From the NCBI RefSeq assembly GCF_022512515.1, contig NZ_JAKWBK010000003.1, positions 372,001 to 436,000 of the forward strand: DNA of 64,000 nucleotides, written 5' to 3'. This DNA comes from Paraniabella hibiscisoli (GTDB lineage: Bacteria > Bacteroidota > Bacteroidia > Chitinophagales > Chitinophagaceae). Within the stretch, counting starts at the first letter, position 1. Each line of letters opens with the position of its first letter. The notes under the pieces were generated by a model. The model was not told where the DNA came from and did no database searches. It saw nothing but the letters and a program-made list of their open reading frames with translations. This document shows, one piece after another, positions 53,901 through 63,655 of the stretch. A program made the position numbers and the translations under genes.

Positions 53901-54334
53901 GCTACCGGCTGCCCGTTCTGGTCTACAACCATTCCTTTCAAAGGGAGTTCTGCCACAATATCATGGCTATCCCCGGTAATAACAATCAGCCCCTTTTTCA
54001 TTTTTTTATACGAAAAACTGGTTGTTTTTAAGATCTGTTGCATTACCTCATCAATGCTCGCGTTCCGGGCAAATACATCAATTTTCTGACTGCTTAACGC
54101 TACGCTATCGCTATACACAAACCGATAATCATACCGCGATTCTATTCCTGTTAAAACTGCTAAGATGGAAATGTTCGCCTGCTTCAAATTTATTTTCTCC
54201 TGGGAAAATGTTTTGATCGCAATTGCCTGCGTTGACGTTAAAAGAATAATAAATATGGCAAGCTTCATTACCAATAAATATTTGATAATTAATTGCACCC
54301 AAACGCGCATAGCGGGGCAATCCTTAATTTTCAT
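50952..54334 (-). CDS. SusC/RagA-family TonB-dependent transporter with STN domain (frameshifted)
   Basis: Outer-membrane glycan importer, about 1127 residues. Signal region, then a STN signalling domain (INLKQANISILAVLTGIESR), a carboxypeptidase-like domain (GMVVDQNGQPVAGANVIEKG), TonB box LDEVVVVGYGTQRK, plug (SITSINEKSLREVPAANLSQ, RIRGVRSISADNGPLFVVDG) and barrel ending DTPATYSILFGLNITL. Breaks: net one extra or two missing bases near 53543-53548, and losses near 52020-52024 and 51888-51892. The STN domain contacts FecR-type anti-sigma factors, which are encoded just upstream, so this transporter probably also signals substrate to the sigma factor. Confidence 0.95.
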
Positions 54335-54347
54335 ATTTTTGTATTAA

Positions 54348-54428
54348 TTAAAGTGATTGAATATTGCTGTCCAGGCAATGATTACTTTAGTATCCGGCGG
54401 GAAATGGTTGCACATTTTCCGCTTTTTT
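54348..54428 (+). ncRNA. Candidate antisense RNA opposite the susC leader
   Basis: On the plus strand, against the direction of the PUL, a TAnnTTTG box (TATTTTTG, 54334-54341) is followed about 55 bases later by a terminator: GCGGGAAATG, loop GTTGCA, CATTTTCCGC, then six T (54397-54428). The product would be about 80 nt and antisense to the susC 5' leader. Cis-antisense RNAs of about this size and position are known in Bacteroides PULs (DonS type). No -33 element is seen, so the promoter is weak evidence; the terminator orientation is the stronger part. Confidence 0.38.
54397..54428 (+). terminator. Plus-strand intrinsic terminator between fecR and susC
   Basis: Ten-pair stem with one G-T wobble and a T6 tail. 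It points against both flanking genes, so it cannot end fecR transcription; see the antisense RNA entry. Confidence 0.6.
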
Positions 54429-54472
54429 GTGATTACATGTTATGGCTGACTGTTCATATGGGGCTATTTGGT

Positions 54473-55501
54473 TTAATTAAAAAGCAATACGTTGTTTTTA
54501 TCGATTTTATACCGTATACCGGCAGCTAGTCTGAAAGTTTCTAACACTTCTATAAGGCTCTCGTCTTTAAATATACCGCTCAGCTTTCTATCAAGCAAAG
54601 ACGCATTTTGTACTTTTATATCGTATCCATAGTGACGTTCGAGTGTCTTGATAATAACATCCAGGCGCTCCTGTTTAAATACCAGGCGATTGGTTAACCA
54701 ACCCGTTTCCGCTGCTACAGCCTGCGCAGAATCATAAACCACTTTAACGACTGCGATCTCAGGTTGTTCTTTCTCCGGATAAGTGCTGACTGCCGGATCG
54801 CGAACCACCACTTTTTCCATTGGTTTAAGCAGTATTTTACCTGTTTCCTTTTTCTTAAACGCAATTTGAACAGACCCTTCCATGAGAGCTGTTTCTGCAT
54901 CATCTTCATCTTTATAAGAACGAACATTAAACGCGGTACCCAAAGCAGTAACATCCATTAAATCCGTATGTACTATAAAGGGGTGGTCTTTATCCTTCGC
55001 TACTTCAAAATAAGCCTCTCCGGAGAGCCAAACAGATCTTGTTTTTACACCAAACGTATTGTCATAAGTGAGTTTGGAATCTGCGTTTACCCATACTTTC
55101 GTGCCATCGATAAGCGTTATAGTGGTTTTAGATCCCTTCTGTGTCGCTATGATATTGGTTGGGTCTGCAGCTTTATCGTGCCGGCTCAACAATATACCGG
55201 ATACGGTTATAACAATTAATAACATAGCTGCAACAGCAAGTAATCGTTTAAGGTATACCGTTTTTTTCTTCAACGGCTTATAATTGATCCTCGTTTTTAA
55301 TTGCTCCAATTCTCCTGCTATGGAACTATCATCCCTCTTATTAAAAAGAGGTTGCGCGTCCGAAACGTCCTGAAGGTGATTTAAAACTGATGCGTATAAA
55401 GAATTACCTTCCATGGCCTCGTTTAATTCCTTCAATTCCCAAAGCGAAATTTCACCGCTCTCTTTCTTTCTTAAAAGTTCAATGAACCTGGACTTTTCCA
55501 T
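54473..55501 (-). CDS. FecR-type anti-sigma factor
   Basis: Intact, 342 residues. Cytoplasmic N-terminal sigma-binding region, one membrane span at about residues 84-106 (LLAVAAMLLIVITVSGILLS), then a periplasmic FecR domain (TTITLIDGTKVWVNADSKLT, RSVWLSGEAYFEVAKDKDHP, LGTAFNVRSYKDED) and the C-terminal domain (ERLDVIIKTLERHYGYDIKV, LDRKLSGIFKDESLIEVLET). It holds the ECF sigma factor inactive until the SusC STN domain signals that substrate is bound. Sits between the sigma gene and susC in the usual order. Confidence 0.95.
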   Translation of the reverse strand: MEKSRFIELLRKKESGEISLWELKELNEAMEGNSLYASVLNHLQDVSDAQPLFNKRDDSSIAGELEQLKTRINYKPLKKKTVYLKRLLAVAAMLLIVITVSGILLSRHDKAADPTNIIATQKGSKTTITLIDGTKVWVNADSKLTYDNTFGVKTRSVWLSGEAYFEVAKDKDHPFIVHTDLMDVTALGTAFNVRSYKDEDDAETALMEGSVQIAFKKKETGKILLKPMEKVVVRDPAVSTYPEKEQPEIAVVKVVYDSAQAVAAETGWLTNRLVFKQERLDVIIKTLERHYGYDIKVQNASLLDRKLSGIFKDESLIEVLETFRLAAGIRYKIDKNNVLLFN

Positions 55502-55578
55502 AATTTAGACCATGCTTAACTATAAAGAGTAGTTGCTGACGCAAAACCCTTAGTCATTTCAAAAAAATTAAAAAAATT

Positions 55579-56172
55579 TTACTGAGCCTTTTTACCGGGT
55601 TTGAAATACCCCTGATGCTCGGGAAGCATCTGCTCAAAGCAATCCACGATGCGGCTGTAAGCCAGTGTCATGTGGGCTTCTACTGTTTTTACTGAAATTT
55701 CCAGTAATTGGGCGACATCTTTATATTTTAGTCCATCCTCTTTTACCAAACGGAAAACCAGACGGCATTTATAGGGAAGGCTATTGATAGAATTTTGTAG
55801 TTGCTGAAATTGTTCCCTGGCAATGAATGTCAGCTCCGGACTCATGGCGTCCAGGGATATCTGCTCTAAATGTTCATTATCAATGGGTGTAACTCTGGAA
55901 CGCTTATTTACATAACGTACGGCGTTATTCTTAATAGAACTATACAGGTAATGACCGATATTGCTGACTGCACTTAGCGTACGCCGGTTAGCCCAAAGTG
56001 TCACAAAAAGATCCTGAACCAGATCTAATGCTACTTCTTTATCTTCTACAATTGTATAAACGTATGACTGAAGTCCTGACGAAAAATAGGAGTATAGCTG
56101 TTCAAACGATTCATGAGAATCATTTTCAGCCACATCAACCACCCATTCGAGGACTTTTCTCTTCATGCGCAA
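55579..56172 (-). CDS. ECF sigma factor (SusC/FecR-linked)
   Basis: Intact, 197 residues. Sigma-70 region 2 (VEDKEVALDLVQDLFVTLWA, SIKNNAVRYVNKR) and region 4 with helix-turn-helix (INSLPYKCRLVFRLVKEDGL, YKDVAQLLEISVKTVEAHMT). Directs RNA polymerase to the PUL genes, and is restrained by the FecR protein encoded 77 bases downstream. First gene of the sigma-FecR-SusC-SusD series. The 299-base gap upstream (56173-56471) holds its promoter and a small CCCC-TTTC-GGGG-type hairpin at 56351-56364 but no gene. Confidence 0.95.
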   Translation of the reverse strand: MRMKRKVLEWVVDVAENDSHESFEQLYSYFSSGLQSYVYTIVEDKEVALDLVQDLFVTLWANRRTLSAVSNIGHYLYSSIKNNAVRYVNKRSRVTPIDNEHLEQISLDAMSPELTFIAREQFQQLQNSINSLPYKCRLVFRLVKEDGLKYKDVAQLLEISVKTVEAHMTLAYSRIVDCFEQMLPEHQGYFKPGKKAQ

Positions 56173-56471
56173 GACTTTGGTACCAACCGTTTATCAAATA
56201 TAGTATTCCTTTTTTATTTCTATCTATCCGGGCAAGGCAAACGTATCTAAAACATTTAAGCCTGAAAGCCCGCCTGACTGCAGGGACAGGGCCGGCCTTA
56301 TTATAAAAATATGTTTTAAATAGCCTAAAATGCCGGATGAATGATATTTCACCCCTTTCGGGGTTTCTATAATTATTCCATCCTTACGATATGATAACCT
56401 AATTCTCCTTCTTTGCCTGATACGCCACCAATATTTTAAACCGCTATTTGAATGAATAGTGCAAAAAAAAT

Positions 56472-58021
56472 TTACCTGAACAAAATCTGCACTTCAGGCA
56501 ATTTATTTTCTTTTAAATGGATCTGGGATTTACTAACCGTATCCGCTTTTATAAATGATTGTAAAGAGCCGTTCACTTTCCAGGATTTCAAAACCACATT
56601 TGCAGATTGCCTGACAAAAACAGCTGAAGCGGCGTTTACGGTAGCGGGAATGATGGCATCTTCAATAATAGCATTACCTGCATCTTCCAGGAAAACTGCA
56701 GGCCGCAGGTCATTAGTTCTCAATCTAAACTCTAATCCTTTTATCTTAATATCTTTTACATGTCTTGCCCAAAGACCATAAGCGGGAATTACCGGGCCGA
56801 AGGTTTTCACTTCCGGGTACTGGTCAACAGCTTCGGGAACATTTATATTTATTTCTTCAGCGGCACCGCCTCCGGGTAATTCTATCAAAATATTCTCCAG
56901 TGTTATACCCGAAAGCTTATAGTCTGGCACACCTGTTATTAAGATACCTGTTGCTGATCTCAATTGTGTGCTGTCTGCTGATACTGCCATAATATTTTTC
57001 AACATCACGTTTTCAAAGTAACCTGTAGGTTGTTGTTGATCCTGACCCTTTCTGAACACGTTTAAACGGGAGCCCAGGCGTAACAGCACCGGAGTACGAA
57101 CATCATCCATCTTAATATCAGTAATCGTTACATTTTTTATACGGGCACCATCCACCGATAATAATTTTATGCCACCATTTTTAGTATCATAGATATAACA
57201 GTTTTTGATATCAATATGCTCAAAATCTGCCATTGATTCCGTTCCTATTTTTATGCCTGCCTGGTTACTTTTGAGGCGCATATTTGTTACCGTAATATCC
57301 TTGCAAGCCATTTTACCGGAGGTTGTTTTAAACACAAGTGCATCATCTCCGCTTACTACGTCACAATTACTAATAGCAACTTTCTGGCAACCATCGATAC
57401 CGATACCATCATTATGAGCTACACCTACGCTGAGGATCTTTACATGCTCTATTATAATATTTCTGGACTGAAAATAATGCGATGTCCATGCCCCGGCATA
57501 GTTCAGACTTATATCCCTGACGGTTACATTATCGCATCGCACAACGCGTAGTAAAAAGGCCGCCGTCCCCAACGCTGTCCTTCGGGTCTTGTATCTTTTA
57601 GAATATGGGCAGCCTTTAAAGCAGATCCCTGTCCGTCAATAACACCATAACCTTCAATCCCGATATTCTTCCGGTCTACAGCTACCAATAATGCCCAGCC
57701 CACGTCTATACCCAGTCCTTCTGTAAAAGGATCCACATTGCGATAATCCTCAACATTGGTGCTTCCTAATAAGCGGGCATCTTTTTCAAAGTAGAGTTTT
57801 ATATTATCCCTGAACTCTATTGTACCCGCAAGAAAATCACCTTTAGGAAATATCACGCGGCCGCCACCTTTACTGTAACAATAATCAATTGCCTTTTGAA
57901 TGGCTACGGTATTCATGGTATGCCCATCCGGTTTCGCTCCGAAACTAGTAATGAGTACATCCCCGGCACAAACAACAGCAGCAATATGGGCGAACCATAT
58001 CAGTAGAATCAGCTTTTTCAT
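56472..58021 (-). CDS. Polygalacturonase-type hydrolase, GH28 (frameshifted)
   Basis: Secreted right-handed beta-helix hydrolase, 516 residues corrected; signal peptide MKKLILLIWFAHIAAVVCAG. Start of the helix: ITSFGAKPDGHTMNTVAIQK, IDYCYSKGGGRVIFPKGDFL. GH28 active-site text: NDGIGIDGCQKVAISNC and VVSGDDALVFKT with the acidic trio, then GIKIGTESM. The catalytic Asp that usually follows N-T is present as NDGIGID, a variant common in Bacteroidota GH28. One T missing near 57548-57553 (five present, six needed), restoring RPFLLRVVRCDNVTV. Acts on galacturonic-acid or rhamnogalacturonan-type chains. Heads the enzyme block of the PUL. Confidence 0.9.
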
Positions 58022-58059
58022 ATTTATTATAGTATGTTCTTAATCCAGCTCGCCGGTTT

Positions 58060-59466
58060 TCATTTTTTGGTTCCTTTGATATTTACATTGGCTATTTCAC
58101 CCGTGACGGTCAGTTGTATCAATGAAGCAATTTTATCAGGCGCAGCTGATGGCAACACTATAACGATGCTTCCGTTTTCATTTTTTACGGTAAGCTTTTT
58201 CCCCGTTGCTATGAGCCTGGCCTCAATAGCTTTATTGGCAATTGCCGGTACTACCAACTTTCCGTTGGCAGGCCAGTTGAACACAAACAGATTCAGCTGA
58301 GTATTTTTACCAGCCCTTTTCATAGTACAACGTCCCCAGTCCAGATCCGGTAGCGGACTGGCTTTGGTTGCATAAATAGCATTACCGTTTACTTTCATCC
58401 AGTTACCAATCTGTGCTAAACGTTCAATGCTTTCGGCTGGTACGGAGCCGTCTTCTTTAGGGCCAATATTCAATAAGTAGTTACCTCCTTTTGAAGCAAT
58501 ATCTACCAGGTTTCGAACTAGTGATTCCGTAGACTTCCAATTATGATCCCAGCTTTTATATCCCCAACTACCATTCATCGTCATACAGGTTTCCCAATCC
58601 TGTCCGTCCAGTTCTGCCTGTGTAGGTATTTTTTGTTCGGGAGTTTTCGTATCTCCCGGAAAGTTGGGACGTTTCAACCTGTCGTTAGTAATGATGCCGG
58701 GTTGCAGCTTCAGTACTTCCTGGAATTTCAATGCTGCGGCATCGGTCATATTGGTTGGAGTATCCCACCACAAAACGGCAATATCTCCGTACTTCGTCAA
58801 AATTTCCTTTACCTGCGGAACGGCTACTCCATCAATATATTCATCAAAGGTTTTTGTTTCCTGTAACGGGTCCCAATGGCCCTTGTGTGCTGCTGTGTAC
58901 GCATCTATTTTTGCAGAGTCCGGATTAGGCCAACCCTCCCTCATTTCCTTGCGAGCTACTGAACCGCCGGGGTTATTCCAGTCCTGGGCCTGGGAATAAT
59001 AAAAGCCCAGCTTCATGCCATACTTCCTGCAGGCCTCCGCCAGCGGTTCAAGTAAATCTTTCCCGTATTTAGTAGCATCCACCACGTTCCATTTACTGGC
59101 GTCAGATTTAAATAGCGCAAAGCCATCATGATGTTTGGAAGTAATAATGATGTACTTCATGCCAGCGTCCTTCGCCATTTTTACAATAGCGTCAGGATTA
59201 TAATTTACAGGGTTAAATGATTTTGCACGCTCCTGATATTCCGTCACCGGAATTTTTGAGCGATTCATAATCCACTCCGCACCACCCCTTGCCTGCTGAT
59301 GTCCATGATACACACCGCCCCACTGGGCATATACGCCCCAATGAATGAACATGCCAAAACGCGCTGCCCGCCACCACTCCATGCGTGCGTCTTTACCCGT
59401 TGTTTGCGCCTGCATTGAAACCGAAAAGATCAGGGCCCAGATAAGTATAAAATAGAATTTCTTCAT
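58060..59466 (-). CDS. Alpha-L-fucosidase, GH29
   Basis: Intact, 468 residues, signal peptide MKKFYFILIWALIFSVSMQA. GH29 features: RFGMFIHWGVYAQWGGVYHG, DAGMKYIIITSKHHDGFALF, MKLGFYYSQAQDWNNPG, the nucleophile Asp in IAVLWWDTPTN, SWGYKSWDHNWKSTESLVRN and SKGGNYLLNIGPKEDGSVPA; a small C-terminal beta domain follows. Secreted to the periplasm; removes alpha-L-fucose. With the GH29 at 34882 and the partial gene at the window end, it points to a fucosylated substrate. One of few intact long enzymes here and useful as a reference. Confidence 0.95.
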   Translation of the reverse strand: MKKFYFILIWALIFSVSMQAQTTGKDARMEWWRAARFGMFIHWGVYAQWGGVYHGHQQARGGAEWIMNRSKIPVTEYQERAKSFNPVNYNPDAIVKMAKDAGMKYIIITSKHHDGFALFKSDASKWNVVDATKYGKDLLEPLAEACRKYGMKLGFYYSQAQDWNNPGGSVARKEMREGWPNPDSAKIDAYTAAHKGHWDPLQETKTFDEYIDGVAVPQVKEILTKYGDIAVLWWDTPTNMTDAAALKFQEVLKLQPGIITNDRLKRPNFPGDTKTPEQKIPTQAELDGQDWETCMTMNGSWGYKSWDHNWKSTESLVRNLVDIASKGGNYLLNIGPKEDGSVPAESIERLAQIGNWMKVNGNAIYATKASPLPDLDWGRCTMKRAGKNTQLNLFVFNWPANGKLVVPAIANKAIEARLIATGKKLTVKNENGSIVIVLPSAAPDKIASLIQLTVTGEIANVNIKGTKK

Positions 59467-59538
59467 CGCTATTGTTTACATTTTATTAAATAGAATATTG
59501 CTGATTGTTATTCACACTGCTCAGGACACTTCACCTCT

Positions 59539-60912
59539 CTACTGATTTGCGCCGGCGCCGACCTGGCCAGTTTGAAGTACCTGCGCTACGCTCTTTTTCT
59601 GCATATACTGATCAGCTCCGGTGTCCCACTTTCCTTTCCTTGGCTGCGCATCCATATCTACACTAACTACCTTAAAACCTGCATCAGCAGTGCCTATCGC
59701 AGGACTCTTTGCGCTAAGCCGGTAAATACCTTTAGTATCTTTAACCAGTTGGGCATCTTTCAATTTATATCCCCCTGCAGGAATATCGCCGGGACCGGCT
59801 ACCTGATACAGCCAGTTATTTTTCCAGACGCCTTCTTTTAATGGTCCCGAAAGAACAGCTGCTTCGGCTCCTCCCTGAATGATATTATCGGCAATGGTAA
59901 TGGCCGTAGCGCCTAAACCTTTTTGCCTTGCCTGCAGCAGTATATTTTTTGATTACCCACTAATGTATTAAAGGCAATTAAAACACGATCAGGACGATCA
60001 TGAGAAGTGAGCGGTGCTCCATCCGCTACTTCAGCGCCCCCGTTACCAATGGTGATAGCCTGGCTGCAATTTTCAAAGTAGTTGCTGAAAATATGATGAT
60101 CATCACCATAAATCCTCAGGCCGGGCGTGTTAAAAAAAATTTCCGTACACATCACAACGATTGCCATGTCTCAGCGTGAATTGTGCAGGACAATCCCGTA
60201 TCGTGTTATACCGAAGGGTAACGCCTGAAGCCTTTACAGAAATCAGCTCATTTTCGCCATGGCATTTTTCAAAAAGATTATACTCCACAATACTGTTACT
60301 GGTAGATAAGCTTAAGCCGCTTAAACCAAACTGTAATGTTTCGGCTCCATTGGCGCCTCCCTGGTCGGGGAAATCATAAAAATAATTATGATGAATATGC
60401 AGGCGTTGAGCGATCTGGCTTCCTTCGCCTCTTATTGCCAGTATTCGCCCCATTTCTTTTTTATGCTGAAAGGTGTTGTAATCTATTTCATGATCATTGC
60501 CTGCAATAGTAAGGTACTCGCCCTTTCCAGGCGTTTCAAAAATATTTTGCGTCCACCGGCAATAGCTGGTTCCCGAAGCTGATCTTGCATGAGAAGCCGC
60601 ATGCGTGAATTTAAAGCCTTTAATAACTACATAAGCGGCAGGACTTGCTAAATTAATTCCACCTTTGCCGGTAATAACCGCTCCACCCACAGTTTGGGCC
60701 TGTATTATAACAGGCTGCTTCTTTGTCCCGGAACAATTAACTGTTATGTCAGCGTCTGTTTGATACACTCCATTTTTCAGGATAATGGTTGTTCCGGGCG
60801 TAGCTTTATTAATTGCTTCCTGCAAATCTTTAATTGAGGATACTACTATAGGGGAGGCGATTGCGGAGCCCATAAGAATAGAACATACCAACACAAAAAT
60901 ATACCTGATCAT
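59539..60912 (-). CDS. Polysaccharide lyase, PL6 / chondroitinase-B-like (frameshifted)
   Basis: Secreted right-handed beta-helix lyase, about 457 residues; signal peptide MIRYIFVLVCSILMGSAIAS. Family marks: PIVVSSIKDLQEAINKATPG, HNYFYDFPDQGGANGAETLQ, the catalytic Lys in ENELISVKASGVTLRYNT and Arg in FTLRHGNRCDVYGNFF, then LRIYGDDHHIFSNYFENC. Two breaks: one extra T near 60131-60138 (eight present, seven expected) and one missing A near 59945-59950. Cleaves by beta-elimination, leaving unsaturated uronyl ends for GH88/GH105. PL6 members act on alginate, dermatan or related polymers; the substrate cannot be chosen here. Confidence 0.88.
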
Positions 60913-60930
60913 TTCATTTTTTTTTATTGT

Positions 60931-62328
60931 TTAAAAGCTAGTGCGTTGTTCCCGGGCTGGGATTCGGATTTTTTCATATATCCTCAAATCACTCAACCAC
61001 ATTGATTCATTTTTTAGCAGCGGGTTCTGACCTACCGGATCTTGATTCAAACGTCCTGCACCCAGGCTCCTGTATATCCCGAACTTGCTACGTATATAAG
61101 AGCTTCCTGTTCGCCACATATCAATATCTGTATCCCTGAAATCGATGAGTACCTTGCCATCACGCAGTCTTACAATTTTGCAGGAGTAGTACCCGTTGTG
61201 CGCGTAGTGCATTTCTTCACGCACGCTTACCCATTCGTTCTCAAAATCGACGAGGGGAATATTATCCACAATAGTTCCTTTACCTGTTTTCGCACCGTCA
61301 ACAGAATGAATAATCTGTATGCGCTTATTGGATCCATTACTGTTAGCCCTGGGCGTAATCGTAATAACCGGGCTCCCGTTATTAGGTCCGTCCTGGGCTT
61401 TTAGCTGGTGAATATGACAAAAACTGGATGTAGGCTGAAAGCCGGCAGGTAGTTTAAAATTCCATTCCAGTATCTGCCACTCATCCCAATTGCCCTGTAC
61501 TTTCGCCCATTCAGTATTATTGGTAGCAGACTTTAATTCGTTTCGCTGACGATCAACTGTACCGGCGCTGCAACGGTCCCCATCGATCACCGGATCGATA
61601 TGAATGTTAAACCGGAAAACATATTTGTTTAGAAAATCGTCCTTCTCCGTTGCAAAATGTATCCCATCTCTATGACCACCGTAGCCACCACTACAATGCG
61701 GATGTTCTGTATAGTCAAAACCTGAGATCCTTGCATAGCTGTTTAATTCGCTATATGATTTTCCGGCAAGGGAGGAATCGGCGTTAAGTAATGTTGTCAA
61801 CCGGTAGCCTTTACAACCGGGCCCCTGGATCTCCATCGGGGAACAGGTGGTGCCTGCTTTTATCCAACCTGAAGCGGGAACCTGTGCATATATTGAATCC
61901 AGCGTAAACTCTATTGTATACACTTCGGAGCCGGGCAGGTTGTCAAACTTTACAAAATTGCCCGATTCAATTTGACATTGAGTATTGCCGTTTGAAGCGG
62001 TGATATTTCCCATCCAGTCAACCCCATTTACCTTTGCCGCAATAATATTGCAGATGGTTGGACTATTCTCCCCGCAGCCGCCCAGGTTAAGAACAAAATA
62101 CCCGATATCTTTTGCCTTGTTCTCTTTTCTTATTGTGTAGGTCCATGTGGAAGTACCTGTTGCAGAAGTAAGCCCCAGGTGAACTGCATAGTTTCCGGAT
62201 CTCTGAACACCGGCATGGGTCTCAACCAACTCCTCGTCCACTGCGGCGTCCATCTTTTCCTGTGAACAACTTAATAGTGTAATGCTACATAAGGTAAAAA
62301 TTGCTGCTGTCCTGCTTATACATTTCAT
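60931..62328 (-). CDS. Polysaccharide lyase-like lipoprotein (jelly-roll, PL7/PL20-like)
   Basis: Intact, 465 residues, lipoprotein signal MKCISRTAAIFTLCSITLLS then Cys. The N-terminal 190 residues form a Cys-containing beta domain of unknown type, perhaps carbohydrate binding. The C-terminal half carries three spaced motifs like those of jelly-roll lyases: RQRNELKS, FCHIHQLKAQ and YIRSKFGIYRSLG, similar to the R-x-E-L-R, Q-I-H and YxKxGxY motifs of PL7 and relatives. So it probably cuts a uronate polymer at the cell surface. The exact family is uncertain. It lies in the PUL between PL6 and GH88 on the same strand. Confidence 0.7.
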   Translation of the reverse strand: MKCISRTAAIFTLCSITLLSCSQEKMDAAVDEELVETHAGVQRSGNYAVHLGLTSATGTSTWTYTIRKENKAKDIGYFVLNLGGCGENSPTICNIIAAKVNGVDWMGNITASNGNTQCQIESGNFVKFDNLPGSEVYTIEFTLDSIYAQVPASGWIKAGTTCSPMEIQGPGCKGYRLTTLLNADSSLAGKSYSELNSYARISGFDYTEHPHCSGGYGGHRDGIHFATEKDDFLNKYVFRFNIHIDPVIDGDRCSAGTVDRQRNELKSATNNTEWAKVQGNWDEWQILEWNFKLPAGFQPTSSFCHIHQLKAQDGPNNGSPVITITPRANSNGSNKRIQIIHSVDGAKTGKGTIVDNIPLVDFENEWVSVREEMHYAHNGYYSCKIVRLRDGKVLIDFRDTDIDMWRTGSSYIRSKFGIYRSLGAGRLNQDPVGQNPLLKNESMWLSDLRIYEKIRIPAREQRTSF

Positions 62329-62446
62329 ATGTTATCGTATTGATGAAGGGATATGGTGTACAATTTTTAGATTATCTGAATTTCAACCGGGTTTAATCTT
62401 CTATTTTTACCCATTTGTTTCAAACAATATTTACAAAGACCGTTTT

Positions 62447-63650
62447 CTAATACAGCTTCTTTGAGCCGGTTAATTTGCGCAAACGTAACAGCGCTTCGAG
62501 ATAATAATAATCTGCATAGCTCAAAGGAACATCAACTTCGCTATCTGACGGTTTCGATCCGGTACTATGCTGCAATAAAAAGCCAAAGTCGCTACCGATG
62601 GGGGCTCTGTAGCTTTTGGTTAAATGGGTCAGCATCTTTTCAGCAGTTGTTGCCCTGTACAGCTTACCGCTCTTGCTATAGGTGCTTAGCTCCAGCAACG
62701 CGGACGCCATTACTGCTGCCGCCGACACATCCCGTGGCTCCCGAGGTATTTGAGGTGCATTAAAATCCCAATAAGGTATTAAATCTTCAGGCATATTAGG
62801 ATGCTTCAAAATAAATCCTGCAATATTTTCAGCCTGCTTTAGATATTTGGGATCTTTTGTTTCACGATAACACATCGTATAACCATAAACGGCCCATGCT
62901 TCTCCCCTTGACCAGGTGGACTCATCGGCATAGCCCTGGTGGGTTGTTTTTTATTGATCTTCCCCGCCTGTGTAGAATCATAATCCACCACATGCCAGGT
63001 ACTGAAATCTTTTCTGAAATGATTTTTCATGGTATTATCAGCATGGCTTACGGCAATATTATAATAGGATTGATCGCCTGTAAGTTTTGATACAGCAAAC
63101 AACAATTCCAGGTTCAGCATATTATCAATAATTACCGGGTAGTCCCATTTTTGTTTATTATGGTCCCAGGAACGTATAACGCCCGCTGTTTTATTAAAAC
63201 GCCTGCTCAACGTTTTTGCAGACTGTATCAACACGTCTTTATAATGAGCATTACCGGTAAGCCTGAAGCCATTGCCCACACTGCAGTATACTTTAAAGCC
63301 CATATCATGTGTGCCGCCGTTCCATTGTTCTTTTTCAATATCAGCAGTATACTGTTCCGCTTCTTTTTCCATTCGGCCTTTTGTGAGTACTCATATAAAA
63401 ACCATAATACGCCCGGAAAGAAACCACTGGTCCAATCGCCCGACTTCACCAACTTTAACTTCCCTTGTTCAATAGTTCTTGGAGCAACCAACTCAGGCTT
63501 TCCTTCTTTAGCTTTATCAACTTCAGCAAGCATTACCCGGGTCTGTTTCTCCGCATCACCGAAGACTGCGCGCATATCCGGGCGTTGCGCCTGCGCACTT
63601 ATCCCTGTCATTATGACTATGCCCAGGGAAATAACCATTTTATTCACCAT
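62447..63650 (-). CDS. Unsaturated glucuronyl hydrolase, GH88 (frameshifted)
   Basis: Hydrates and releases the unsaturated uronyl residue left by lyases; (alpha/alpha)6 barrel, about 401 residues; signal peptide to AQA. Marks: SGDWTSGFFPGVLWFLYEYS, WNGGTHDMGFKVYCSVGNGF with the first catalytic Asp, and DYPVIIDNMLNLELLF with the second; then ADESTWSRGEAWAVYGYTM. Two lost bases: A run near 63370-63376 (WKKEAEQYTADIEKE) and A run near 62945-62952. Directly downstream of lyase genes, which make its substrate. Partner to the GH105 enzyme of the other cluster. Confidence 0.92.
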
Positions 63651-63655
63651 GTCTG

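Noticed and set aside
56351..56364. ACCCC-TTTC-GGGGT hairpin as a terminator of the GH28 gene
   Set aside because: It lies about 110 bases beyond the stop and has no T tract on the minus strand; kept only as a small hairpin.
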